In this document: piece after piece, positions 1 to 9,610 of the stretch
Position numbering within the stretch: position 1 is the stretch's first letter
How the letters are laid out: each line of letters opens with the position of its first letter
Assembly (NCBI GenBank): GCA_016271365.2
Contig: CM057456.1
Coordinates: 1,395,837,001-1,395,901,000, forward strand
DNA: 64,000 bases
DNA from: Neoceratodus forsteri
Taxonomy: Eukaryota; Chordata; Ceratodontiformes; Ceratodontidae
Direction: 5' to 3'
Notes under the pieces: generated by a model
Seen by the model: only the letters and a program-made list of their open reading frames with translations
The model's database searches: none
What the model was told of the DNA's origin: nothing
Position numbers and translations under genes: made by a program

Positions 1-855
1 TACCTGGATGACTGGCTCCTCACAGCACCCTCTACGAACAGCCTGAAAGAGTCTCTCTCTCTCTCTTTCACTCTGAACTTGTTTGCTCTTCTGGGTATCA
101 TGGTCAATCTGCCCAAGTCCCAGCTAGTACCATCCCAGTGACTCCAATTCATTGGAGCAGTACTAGACACAGTTCAGAGCAAGGCTTTTCTGCCATTGGA
201 TCGAGCCGAGGCCTTAGTTTCTCAAGCCACTCTCGTGGCCCAGGCTCAATTGATACCAGCACACGCTGTGCTCAGTCTTTTGGGACTGATGGCAGTGGCC
301 GTGGTTCCCCTGGACAGACTCCATGTGAGGGTCACCCAGTGGTCTGTTCGAGTCCAGTGGGATCAGAGGATGGACGACATGAACCAGCAGGTCATGATCT
401 CCCACAGCCTACAGAAAGATCTTCGCTGGTGGCAAGATCTTTCCAATCTTTAAGGGGGAGCACCTTTTCATTCCCCTATCCCTACCCAGATCCTCACCAT
501 GGATACCTCGGACTTGGGCTGGGGAGCCCATCTGGGGGTACACAAGACACAAGGGTCTTGATCCGACCAGGAGCTTCTTCTTCACATCAACGTTCTGGAG
601 ACAAGAGCCATACTGTGTGCTCTCCAGGCGTTCCAGTCTCTTCTTCTACTGGGATCACTTCTTATGCAGATGGACAACATGTCCACAGTCTGATATATCA
701 ACAAACGGGGAGGAACTCGCTCATACCCACTCTGCAGACAAACAATGAGGGTATGGTACTGGGCAATTCAGCACAGCCTTTTCTTGACAGCAGTCCACGT
801 TCCAGGCATAAGCAACATCCTGGCGGAAAGTCTGTCGATCAGTGGCCAGGGTTCA
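1..855 (+). pseudogene. DIRS reverse transcriptase C-terminus and RNase H (broken)
   Basis: Reading frame 1 begins with Y-L-D-D-W-L-L, the catalytic RT box with its two aspartates. The RT thumb follows (the stretch around F-I-G-A-V-L-D at 151-171). RNase H follows: T-M-D-T-S-D-L-G-W-G-A-H-L at 496-534 with the first catalytic Asp, I-N-V-L-E at 586-600, L-Q-A-F at 625-636, the D-N...Y-I-N-K-R-G-G-T-R block at 673-720, and H-V-P-G-I-S-N-I-L-A at 796-825. In the family these segments make cDNA and degrade the RNA strand. At least four stops interrupt the frame, so no product is expected. The overlapping plus-strand open frame at 138-869 is only a shadow of this gene. Confidence 0.88.
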
Positions 856-1280
856 TGAGTGGGAGTTAAAGCAAGAGGTGGCCAAAGATCTCTTTCTTCA
901 ATGGGGTTGGCAAGTTATAGATCTGTTTTCCTCCTCATTCAGCGCAAAACTACCCAACTTTTGCTTGCTCGTTCCCGGGCATGTGCTTTTTGGCGAAACG
1001 CAGTGTCTCTCTCTCTCTTGGACAGGGAGGTTTCTTTACTTTTTTCCTCCCTTTCCTCTCATTCAGAAGGTTCTTGTGAAACTTCAAGAGGAGGGAGCAC
1101 ATTTGATTTTGATTGTTCCTCTCTGACCCCGCCAGATTTGGTTCCCTGTCTTGCAACAGCTGGCGCTAGAACCTCCGGTTCTCCTGCCATTATCCCATGA
1201 TCTTCTGACACAGGAGCAGGGCATCCTGGTGCATCTGAGCCTTCAATCTCTCCACTTTCCTGCATGGCACCTGTGGACAT
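842..1280 (+). pseudogene. DIRS methyltransferase-like connector region
   Basis: The frame shifts near 855 relative to the RNase H. The new frame reads V-I-D-L-F-S-S...L-P-N-F, then F-F-P-P-F-P-L-I-Q-K-V-L, then a hydrophobic stretch ending I-L-I-V-P-L. DIRS polyproteins carry a Dam-like N6-adenine methyltransferase relative between RNase H and recombinase, with a D-L-F-A block and an (N/F)-P-P-(Y/F) block. The visible motifs fit that order. Whether any DIRS copy uses the domain as a methyltransferase is not something this sequence shows. A stop at 1127 breaks the frame, which then continues to about 1280. Confidence 0.65.
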
Positions 1281-1294
1281 AACAGCTTCCCGCT

Positions 1295-2290
1295 ATGGAG
1301 TTTCCTCCCAGGTTGCTCATTTTGGTGGAAGCCAGAAAACCTTCTACTAGATCCACCTATGCCATGAAGTGGAAAAGATTTTCAATCTGTGCCCTAGCCA
1401 GGAGCTTGGATCCCTTTTCGTGTTCAGCAGCACAGGTGTTGGAGTACCTTGCACATCTGTCGGAGATGTGCCTTAGTTATACCCCCATCAAGGTCCATCT
1501 CTCTGCGGTGTCTGCCTACCACCTCCCGGTGGAGGACAAAACTTTGGCTCAACTAGAGGTCGCCAAAACCTTTTTTGAAAGGTATCCTCCACTTAAAACC
1601 TCCGGTCCAGAACCCCTGTCCTCCCTGGGACCTTAACTTTATGTTAGAAGAATTGACACTGCCTCCCTTTGAACCAGCTTCTAACTGTGACATGCGCTTC
1701 CTTTCTTGGAAGACTTTGTTTTTAGTTGCTGTCACTTCCACCAGAAGGGTTTCAGAGCCTCAGGTGTTCATCTGCAAGGAATCCATTTGATTTTCCATAG
1801 GAACAGATTTGTCCTTCAGACTAATCCTTCCTTCCATCCAAAGGTAGTTTCAGAAACCACTCTCAACCAGAGTGTCGAACTACCGGTCTATTATCCCCAG
1901 CATTGTAACAGGGGAATATCTTTTGCACACCTTAGATGTGCACCGGATCCTGAGGTATTACACAAACTGGACTAAAGAGGTCCGTAAGACCAATCAGCTT
2001 TTTGCGGGCCTCTGCTCCCCAGTGCCAGGGCAAGGCCATTTCCAAACAGACCATCTCCAGGTGGTTGGCTAACTGCATCCAGTTCACTTACCAAAAACAT
2101 GGAAAATCCCTTCCAGGGGTGATTAAGGGTCACTCTACTCGGAGTGTTGCTACTTCTACCACCTTTTTCAGGAATGTTTCCACAGCAGAGATCTGCGCAG
2201 CGGCCACGTGGTCTTGTCTGTCCACACCTTCACTAAGCACTACAGTCTGGACATTGTCTCTAGGCGCAGGACTGGTCTTGGTCTTACGGT
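1295..2290 (+). pseudogene. DIRS tyrosine recombinase (broken)
   Basis: In the family this enzyme recombines circular DIRS DNA into the genome. The N-terminal SAM-like region is visible as S-R/E-A-R-K-P-S-T-R-S-T-Y (about 1330-1362) and the C-A-L-A-R...L-D-P segment. The catalytic domain includes S-T-R-R-V-S-E (about 1735-1760), where the first R is the expected box I arginine. H-S-T-R-S (about 2131-2145) supplies the H-x-x-R box, and A-A-A-T-W-S follows near 2200. Beyond it, at 2220-2290, a frame shift obscures the terminal Tyr. Stops and frame changes near 1636, 1790 and 2290 break it. The family is normally about 330-350 residues, which this span matches. Confidence 0.85.
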
Positions 2291-2386
2291 CCTGCAAGGT
2301 CTCCTGTCATAACTCAGTACTCAGTTGGTGATCTCTCCTCCTCCTGGACGTATCTCCGAATTTTTCTTTTGGACTGCTAGGTTTTC

Positions 2387-2849
2387 AGTCCTATATGTGA
2401 AGACCTACTGCAGGAACCCTTTGGAAGTAAGATATTGCAGTTACGTAAGAACTTACCATAACAGTAGATCTTCAAGAGAGGTTCCAGCGGTAGGTCTAGT
2501 TTCCCACCCACCTTCCCCCAACTCCTGGAATGTTTTCCTTTATTTTTCATTCTGCCTAGCCCTTGGGTCTAGAGAGGAAGCATGGTCCTAGAAGTTATCA
2601 CTCCTTCTTTCTACTTACCTTTCTTTAGGTCTCTGGTGGATAAGAACTGGAGGGCGGGTGCGGAACCGCCCCTTTTATAGTCAGTCTGACGTCGCATCAC
2701 CTGATGTCTGGGGTGGTCACTGCTGATGATTGCTAGCTACAAGTTCGCTGTTGGAACCTGACGCCAGGGGGCGCAGTCCTATATGTGAAGCCCTACTGCA
2801 GGAACCTCTCTTGAAGATCTACTGTTACAGTAAGTTCTTACATAACTGC
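2387..2849 (+). repeat. DIRS internal complementary region plus right terminal repeat
   Basis: A 32-bp direct repeat occurs at 2387-2418 and 2775-2806. A 49-bp inverted pair lies at 2437-2485 and 2801-2849, with only a few mismatches. In DIRS elements the internal complementary region copies the junction formed when the right end meets the left end in a circle, so it should carry right-end sequence in direct orientation followed by left-end sequence, which is inverted relative to the right terminus. That is the arrangement seen. The implied circle junction is near 2436 and the element's right terminus is about 2849. Between the pairs, a GC-rich stretch and a TATA-like TTTTATAG (2674-2681) may be promoter sequence. 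Confidence 0.8.
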
Positions 2850-4073
2850 AATTTTCTGTACGCATTCCCTCCAATTCCATTAATATGGAGAGTATTACTG
2901 AAATTGCAGATGGAAGGTGTGACCCTCATTCAAATTGCACCCCTCTGGCCTCAGCAAATATGGTATCTGCTGCTCCAGCAACTAACAGTGGAACCTCCAG
3001 TATCTCTGCCTCTGTGCAGGGGCCTGTTGTTACACGGCAAGGGTCTGTGGTCCATTTGGACCTGAAATCCCTGCATCTACACACCTGGCTTCTGAAGACA
3101 TGGCCATTGCATGGTTTGGTGTGTCACCCAAAGTTGCTGATTGCAGCCAGAAAGCCTTCCATCACGCATACATACTTTCTGAAAATGGAAACGTTTCACT
3201 TTGTGGGTTGCTTTCAGTTATATGGACCCATTCACCTGTAAATGCGGTGCTGGATTACTTGCTATCACTGTCAGACTCTGGTCTGCAGTATTTTTCACTT
3301 CAGGTGCATTTGGCTGTTATATCAGCTTTCCATGCCCTTATTGATGTGCATATGGTTGCCCAGCTGGAGGTTTCCATACATTTTTGAGAGGTAGTCTGCA
3401 CATAAAATCTCCCATTCATAATCCAGTCCTGCCTTGGGTCCAGAATTATGTTCTTGAAGAGCTTACTTGAGCTGCTTGTCGAGCCAGCTGCGAGTTGAAG
3501 CTCATGCTTTCTATCATGGAAAGCATTTTTTTTAGTTGCAATCAGTTCTGCATGAAGTATTTCAAACCTACAGACGCTTATGTGTGAGCCTTTATACGAT
3601 TTTCCATAATTAGAATTTCTTTGCATACTAATCCTAAGTTTTTGCCAAAGGTGGTATCTGAGTTTACATTAAATCAAACCATCCACCTTCCAGTTTATTG
3701 TTCTGAGCATTCCAATCAGGGTGAGGCATTGCTCCATACTTTGGATGTACATAGACTTCTAAGAATAAGATACTATGTGACTCACATCAAATACTGCAGA
3801 AAGTCCTCTCGCCTTTTTGTTTTGTTCGCTCCTTGGAAAGAGGGTGCTCCTATGTTGAAACAGTGCTTGTTCAAATGGCTAGCACATTGTATTACATTCT
3901 GTTATAGGAATTATGGTAAAGAACTTCCTGGTGTGGTTCATGGTCATACCACCAGCGGTATGGACACTTCTGTTGCTTGTTTCGGAGAAGTCTCTGCTGC
4001 TGACATTTGTGCTGCAGCCACATGGAGTAGTGTCCACACCTTTACTAAGCATTACAGTTTGCAAATTGTATAG
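2850..4073 (+). mobile_element. Older DIRS copy: connector and tyrosine recombinase remnant
   Basis: Immediately after the first element's terminus the sequence resumes as another DIRS, in the same orientation, at the methyltransferase-like connector (A-F-P-P-I-P-L-I-W-R-V-L-L near 2863-2900). It continues into a recombinase (A-A-R-K-P-S-I near 3147-3167; A-D-I-C-A-A-A-T-W-S near 4000-4030; F-T-K-H-Y-S near 4040-4058). The longest open piece is 3621-4073. The H-x-x-R box reads H-T-T-S, so the catalytic arginine is lost, although the terminal tyrosine is present. The divergence from the first copy is large, so this is an older or different subfamily. Its 5' part is not in the window, as expected if the first element inserted into it. 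Confidence 0.8.
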
Positions 4074-4130
4074 AAAAATCAAAGTTGTTGGCAGATAAGG
4101 ACCTCTTGTAAAGTACAGGAGGGGCAGACA

Positions 4131-4188
4131 CAGAGTAAGGGGGATAGTACTGGAGTACACAGAATAAGGGGGATAGTACTGGAGTTAT
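4131..4188 (+). repeat. Two tandem 29-bp units
   Basis: Positions 4131-4159 and 4160-4188 are near-identical 29-bp copies sharing the core GGGGGATAGTACTGGAGT. They lie just upstream of the first recognisable endonuclease codons of the CR1-like element and may belong to its ORF1-ORF2 spacer or to the target site. Confidence 0.7.
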
Positions 4189-4214
4189 AGCAGAGGGGGA
4201 GGCCATGATTGGAA

Positions 4215-4812
4215 GGCTATGTGCACCAATGCTCACAGTCTGGGTAACAAAATCCCGGAACTTGTGGCATTAATGGCCTCCGAGGACCTGGATTTCATCA
4301 CAGTCACAGAGACATGGTGCAATAGTAACTATGCCTGAGAGTTGGCCATTCCAGGATACATGCTGCACAGATGGAACAAGGAAGGAAAGAAGGGATAAAA
4401 GCGACATCTCCCACAAGACAAGGGGGGGAGCAGAGGCACTGTGGGTAACCCTGGAAGTGGGGAGGGGAACAGTACTTAGAATGGGAGTGATATACTGGCC
4501 CCCAGGGCAGGCAGAGGATGTAGACAGAGAACTGCTGGAGACTATAGAAAACATGGCAACAAAGGGTGAATTGCTGCTTGTGGGTGACTTCAACCTGCCA
4601 GATGTGGACTGGAGCATCCCAGTGGTAGCCTCAGCCAGGAGTAAGGGATTCTTGCAGTCCCTGCAAGGGGCAGTTCTCACACAGCTAGTGAGGGAGCCTA
4701 CGAGGGAGAATGCAATTCTGGATCTTGACGTAAGCAATGCGGACAGGATAAAGGTAGTCATAGTGGGGGAGACCCTAGGGACTAGTGATTATCGAGCTGT
4801 GGGATTCATCAT
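4215..4812 (+). pseudogene. CR1-like apurinic endonuclease domain
   Basis: The family's endonuclease nicks target DNA to prime reverse transcription. Visible blocks are N-A-H-S-L-G-N-K (4227-4250), D-F-I-T-V-T-E-T-W (4290-4316, with the conserved catalytic Glu), G-V-I-Y-W-P-P-G (4486-4509), V-G-D-F-N-L-P-D-V-D-W (4579-4611, with catalytic Asp and Asn) and G-T-S-D-Y-R-A-V-G-F (4778-4807). The last block is normally S-D-H, so the catalytic histidine has become tyrosine. A stop falls within N-Y-A-stop-E-L at 4336. The open part is 4331-4915. The remaining motifs are well kept, so the lineage is unmistakable. Confidence 0.85.
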
Positions 4813-4928
4813 AAGGCTTGTATATTTGCTTGTTTTACTTTTCCTACTGATGTGGATCCTTTGCAAAGGATTCTATGACTCAAATGTTGTAATTCTGATA
4901 CTTTCAATAACCTAAACTAAACTAAAAC
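4813..4928 (+). other. AT-rich interruption of the CR1-like endonuclease-RT linker
   Basis: After S-D-Y-R-A-V-G-F-I-I-R-L the frame runs into unrelated, very hydrophobic codons and a terminal CTAAACTAAACTAAAACTAAAC run. It then resumes as the expected linker (...R-I-L-D-F-R-R-T-D-F-G-K). The short A-C-T-A-A repeats could be the tail of a small retroposon. No convincing target duplication was seen. Confidence 0.5.
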
Positions 4929-7025
4929 TAAACAGGAGGCTAGCCACACAAGAACTAGAATCCTGGATTTCAGGAGGACAGATTTCGGTAAGATGAAGGA
5001 CGAATTCGGGAAGGCTATGCAGGGATATGATGACATAAGGGGAGTAGTGAAGCAGTGGGTTAAGATAAGGGAAGCCCTGCACCTGGTAGCAAATCATTGT
5101 GCTCGGCCCTGCAGCAAGAGCAAAGGAAAGGGGAAACCACTGTGGTTCTCGAGGGGAGTAGCAGAGCTAGTAAGAGGAAAAAAATATGTCATTTCTGAGG
5201 TACAAGACAACACAAAGCAAGGAGGACAGGCAAGAATACTTGGGAAAACTAAAGGAAGCGAACAAGGCAGTAAGGGCAGCAAAGGCCGAAACTGAGGATA
5301 AGCTAGCTAAATCGGTGAAGGAAGGAGGGAAGGCATTCTTTAGGTATATTAGTGAGAGAAGGAAGACAGGGAGGGATTGTGAGACTTAGGGAAGAGGGAA
5401 GCAGGGTAGTGGAGAAAAACATTGACAAGGTGACCATCCTCAACAAATACTTCTGCTCCGTATTCATGGAAGAAGACCAGGGGGATAGTCCCCCATTAAT
5501 GGAGAAGGACAAACAGGGAGAAGGGGTGGACATTAGACCTTTTTTAGAGGACAGCGTAAAAAGAGCACTAGAATAGTTTAGGGTGGATAAAGCTATGGGG
5601 CATGATGTGAGACACCAGAGGATCCTAAAGGAGCTCCGGGAGGAACTGACTAAACCTCTGGTTAAGCTGTTCAGTAGATCACTAGAAACAGGCATGGTTC
5701 TGGAGGAGTGGAGAGGGCACAAGTGGTACCCCTGCACAAAAATGGTTGCAAGAGGGAGGCAGGAAACTACTGCCTGGTCAGTTTGACCTCAATAGTAGGT
5801 AAAATGATGGAAACACTACTTAAGTAAAGGCTGCTGGACTACCTAGAGACAAGGGGGCTGCTGGACCCAAGGCAACATGGATTCACTGCAGGGAGGTCAT
5901 GCCAGACCAACTTGATTGATTTCTTCGATTGGTTGACAAAGGAAAAAGACCAGGGCAGAGCAGTAGATGTGGCCTATCTGGACTTCAGGAAGGCCTTCGA
6001 CACAGTCCCACACAGGAGACTAATCCACAAGCTGGCAAATCTGGGGGTGGGGACAGAGGTGGTCACATGGGTTAGAAACTGGTTGAGTAATAGAACACAA
6101 AAAGTGGTGGTAAATGGGGTTAGCTCACAGGAGGGGTGGGAAACAAGTGGCGTACCCCAGGGATCAATGCTGGGACCAGTGCTCTTTAATGTCTTCATAA
6201 GCAATATTACAGAGGGTCTAGAAGGGAGGGTTAGCCTGTTCTTGGATGATACAAAGCTATGTAACAGGGTAGATGCACAGGAAGATATAGAAAAAATGAG
6301 GAGGGAGCTAAAAAGGCTAGAAAACTGGTCCAAGGAATGACAGTTGGGTTTCAGTGCAAAAAAGTGCAAGATTATGCACCTAGGGAGAGGGAATCCTAGG
6401 GCTGAGTATGAACTAGACTGGGTAGCACTGGAGGTCACCACAGAGGAAAGGGATCTAGGGGTAGTCATAGAAGACAACCTCAAAGTGGCTAAACAGTGCG
6501 ACAAAGCAGTTGGAAAGGCTAACAGAATGGTAGGGTGAATAGGGAGGGGTATAACAAGTAGAAGGAGGGAAGTGGTGGTACCGTTGTACATCTCCTTAGT
6601 AAGGCCTCATCTGGAGTAGTGTGTTCAGTTCTGGAGGCCCCATCTCCCAAAAGACATATACAGGATGGAGACGGTACAGAGGAGGGTGACAAAAATGGTG
6701 CCGGGGATGCAGCACAAGTCGTATAAGGAGAGACTCAGAGCTCTAAATATGTACTCCCTGGAGGAAAGGAGAGAGAAGGGGGACATGATAGAGACCTTCA
6801 AATATCTAAAGGGGAGCATCTTTTACATGAAGGGAAATAGCAGAACAAGGGGGCATGGCATGAGACTAAAAGGTGGAAAACTTAGAGGGAACCTGAGAAA
6901 ATTCTATTTCACTGAAAGGGTGGTGGAGAGATGGAACAGTCTCCCCTGGAAGCGGTGGGTGTGGCCAAAGTTAAAGGATTCAAGAATGCGTGTGATAGGC
7001 ACACGGGAACTCTCAAGCTAGGGTG
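4929..7025 (+). pseudogene. CR1-like reverse transcriptase and C-terminal domain
   Basis: The linker (D-F-R-R-T-D-F-G-K-M-K) leads to palm and finger motifs in several frames: D-K-A-M-G-H-D (5586-5606), L-D-F-R-K-A-F-D-T-V-P-H (5978-6013), V-P-Q-G-S-M-L-G-P-V-L-F-N (6152-6190) and S-L-F-L-D-D-T-K-L-C (6230-6260). The catalytic box is normally F/Y-A-D-D. Here the alanine is leucine, while both aspartates survive. A C-terminal segment (Y-S-L-E-E-R-R-E-K-G-D-M-I-E near 6750-6792 and V-E-R-W-N-S-L-P near 6922-6946) is typical of CR1. There are at least six breaks, so it is not functional. Confidence 0.88.
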
Positions 7026-7364
7026 AAGGGGGGCTTCTAGCATCTAGGGTACCTTAAGCATTAGAAAGAGGAATGGGGCAGACTGGATGGGCCACAGGGC
7101 CCTTATCTGCTGACAATATCTATGTATCTTGACCCATCTAGTCTGCCTAGTTTTCCCTACCTACTGTGCCACTGTAGACCCTACTCGATCTCCAGTCATC
7201 TCTTCCCCTTGCCTAACTACCAAGGTTCCCTTGTGTCTGTCCCATGCATGCTTGAATCCTGTCACCATTTTGGCACCCATCACCTCCACTGGAAGCTTTT
7301 CCAGGCTTCCAACACCCACTTCTTAAAGACAAACAAACTGTGTAATGCTGTATTGTTCATAGTA

Positions 7365-7533
7365 AGAACAAATCCACAACAAATGGTTTGATACCTTTCA
7401 TTGGACCAGCAAGGATGTTACAAAAAGAACAAATAGCTTTAGCTTTCGGACCGAAAGCTAAAGCTGTTTGTTCTTTTTGTAAGATCCTTGTTGGTCCAAT
7501 AAAAGCTATTGAACCATTTGTTCTGGATTTCTC
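7365..7533. mobile_element. Palindromic (foldback/MITE-like) element
   Basis: About 84-bp arms (7365-7449 and 7451-7533) are inverted copies of each other around base 7450, where AGCTTTCGG faces CCGAAAGCT. The arms share TTGGACCA(A/G)CAAGGAT and AACAAAT(G)GTT blocks. The element, with about 35 extra bases on its left, splits the CR1 B 3' end. TCTTAAAG before it (7321-7328) and CCTTAAAG after it (7533-7540) suggest a short target duplication. Short hairpin DNA elements moved by a transposase elsewhere have this form, but I cannot assign the superfamily. Confidence 0.75.
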
Positions 7534-8573
7534 CTTAAAGAAGTTATTTCCTCACATTTCCTCTGAGCCTCCCCCCACCAACTTCATAGCATGAGCCCTT
7601 GCTCTGGAGCATCTTTTTCTATGGAAAATGCTAACTTCCTGCACCTTAATACCTGTGAGGTATTAGAATGTTTCGATCATATCCCCCCTTTCCCTCCTTT
7701 CCTCTAGAGAGTACATATTCAGTTCCTTGAATCTCTCCTTGTAGGGCTTTTGATGCAGGCCCTGCATCGTTTTGGTAGCCCTCTTTTGTACTGCCTCCAC
7801 CTTAATAATGTCCTTCCAGAGGTGGGGCCTCCAGAATTGGACACAGTACTTGAGGTGGGGTTTCAGGGTAATATTGCCTCCTTTTTCCTACTGGTGATAC
7901 TCCTTCCTATGCACCCGAGCATCCTGCTAGCTTTCCCCACTGCCTTATCACACTGTTTGTCTGCCTTTAGGTCATCAGAAATTATTGCCCCGGGTCCCTT
8001 TTTCTGTTTTGTGGTTGCCCGTACTTCCCCTCCCAATTGGCAACTAGCCCGAGGGTTTCTGTGCTCAACTTGCATGGTTTTCCCACTTTTGCATTGAAAC
8101 CCAGGTGCCAAACCTTGACTGTTCTTCAAGCTTTTCAAATCATCCCTCACCCCCCACCCCCACCCCGTGTGTCTACCCTGTTGCAGTTTTTGTATCATCT
8201 GTGAACAGGCATACTTTCCCTCTAGCCCTTCCGCAATATTGCTAATAAAGACAGACAGTGAAGAGGATCGGTCCTAGTATTGAACCCTGAGATACCCCGC
8301 TGGTCACCTTACCTTCTCCAGAGCAGACTCCATTTACCACTACCCTCGCTGACTCCTGTTGCTTAATCAGCTTCTTACCCAGTTTATAACTTTTTGACCC
8401 ACTCCCAGACATGCCAGTTTGTTCATCAGTCCTCTGTGTGCAACGGTGCCAAAGGCCTTACTGAAATCCAGGTAGGACATATATACCGCTCCTTCCTGAT
8501 CCACTACCCTGGTCACCCAGTCGAAGAACTTGATCAGGTTTGTCTGGCAAGACCTCCCTCCTGTGAAACCATT

Positions 8574-8877
8574 TATTTTTATTTATTTAGTTAGTTTTTG
8601 TTTACCAGGTAGGTGCACTAGCCAAAATTGACTATTTTCCGGTACGACCTGGCAGAGTACAGAAACATAGTAAAACAAATACAGATAACAGTTTAAGCAG
8701 GTACAATTCCAAGGTAGCAAAACATAGTACAGAAAGTGGAAAAGACATTAGTGCTAAGAAGGGTGCAGAAAATAGAGGCAACCTGCAGTACAAATACAAT
8801 TTCATACAATTTCACATTCATGTAGAGCCTGAAAATAAAGCAGGTGAACGTGCAGTGAGATAGTAGCGAGGAGAAAA
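8574..8877 (-). mobile_element. Family C-like LINE 3' UTR fragment
   Basis: A (TTTA)n run (8574-8593) is followed by GTTTACCAGGTAGGTGCACT and a long A/C-rich tract containing repeated ACAGAAA and AACATAGTA. The same layout (T-rich tail, acceptor-like GTTGACC/ACCAGG, GGTGCACT, then A-rich) recurs at 18898 and 39050 and, more distantly, at 15467, 35425 and 60770. It therefore looks like the 3' UTR of a minus-strand LINE with an (AAAT)n tail. It splits the CR1 B reverse transcriptase. Confidence 0.6.
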
Positions 8878-9159
8878 TGTTGCCTTGGATCCTGTAATCC
8901 ACTGGTTACAAAATATTCCACTGTCCTTTCTTTCAGTAGTGTTTCCGTTACTTTGCCCACCACCGAAGTCAGGCTGACAGATCTGTAATTTTCTGCCTCC
9001 ACTCTGTTCCCACTTTAATGAAGTGGGACCACATCTACTCTCCTCCAGTCCCATGCAGTATCTCGCGGACAAGTGGGTTTTGGCCTTGCTGTTGTACAGG
9101 GTCTGCTGTCCAGAACCAGGCTGCACTAACCTCCCAGTTAGCTTTTGGGACTCATTACA

Positions 9160-9610
9160 AAGGTGCGGCCTAATGGAAGAGATACCCTCAGAGGAGCTAG
9201 AACAGTTGTGTACTTACCGTAACAGTAGATCTTTGAGAGACTCTCTTTCTCTTAGGCCATGCTGGCCCTCCCTCCTTCCCCCTTTTCTAATCTGTTGTGG
9301 AATAAGGCATCCAATTTCTGCCTTGGGAATTTCCATGGCTGTTATGTCCAGTGTCTTTGCTCACCTATAATGAGAGGCTCTGGTATGATCTCCTGGTTCC
9401 CCAAGAAGGGTGGTCTTCTGAAGAGAGTTTCTGGGGAACTGAGGAGAGATGGGGCCACACACGTTTATGTAGATGCTGATGTGTGACATCATTGTGGGTG
9501 GCCCTCGGCTAGCAGAAGTTGGTGTGCTCCTAGCGGTGATGCAGGCATAGTTCTAAAGATGTGGCCTAACAGAAGAGTCTCTTGAACATCTACTGTTAAA
9601 TACATAACTG
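9160..9610 (+). repeat. Second DIRS terminal structure (ICR plus terminal repeat)
   Basis: An inverted pair lies at 9203-9244 and 9574-9610 around the shared core AACAGTAGAT. A direct pair lies at 9160-9183 and 9556-9580. The layout and the overall size (about 450 bp) copy the DIRS terminus at 2387-2849, and the inverted arms match it (GTTANGTA-ACTTACCGTAAC...CTCT), but the direct repeats have a different sequence. This is a DIRS 3' end from another subfamily, with no recombinase codons visible beside it. Confidence 0.7.

Larger units (their letters stand above)
1..2849 (+). mobile_element. DIRS-type tyrosine-recombinase retrotransposon, 3' half
   Basis: The window opens inside the reverse transcriptase of a DIRS-like element. 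In order I see the RT YLDD box (codons from base 1), RNase H (about 490-840), a methyltransferase-like stretch (842-1200), a tyrosine recombinase (1295-2290), an internal complementary region (2387-2485) and a terminal repeat ending at 2849. That order, and a recombinase in place of an integrase, is diagnostic of DIRS among retroelements. In-frame stops (141, 451, 559, 691) and a frame change near 855 mean this copy is dead. The 5' half, including any gag, lies outside the window. Confidence 0.9.
4190..7132 (+). mobile_element. CR1-like LINE A, ORF2 region to 3' end (degenerate)
   Basis: This is a 5'-truncated CR1-type non-LTR retrotransposon. Translation in successive frames gives an endonuclease (4215-4810), a linker, a reverse transcriptase (about 5580-6340), a C-terminal domain (to about 7020) and a 3' UTR. 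The UTR contains GGGCAGACTGGATGGGCCAC and ends in TTATCTGCTGAC...CTATGTATCT, the usual CR1 terminus of tetrapods and other vertebrates. Stops and frameshifts are frequent. About 115 bp of unrelated AT-rich sequence (about 4815-4928) splits the endonuclease-RT linker. Confidence 0.9.
7133..9159 (-). mobile_element. CR1-like LINE B, minus strand, interrupted twice
   Basis: On the minus strand this reads from RT motifs near 9000 (E-N-Y-R-S-V-S-L-T-S-V-V-G-K, 8946-8996) through L-D-F-S-K-A-F-G-T-V (about 8430-8480) to the CR1 C-terminus and 3' UTR at 7133. It lacks the endonuclease, so it is 5'-truncated. Two insertions interrupt it: a hairpin element (7329-7533) and a family C fragment (8574-8877). 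Its 3' end touches the 3' end of element A at 7132/7133 in opposite orientation. Confidence 0.82.

Noticed and set aside
138..869. A 243-codon Ser-rich frame at the start of the window
   Set aside because: It lies in a different frame from the RT/RNase H codons of the DIRS element, which explain the sequence.
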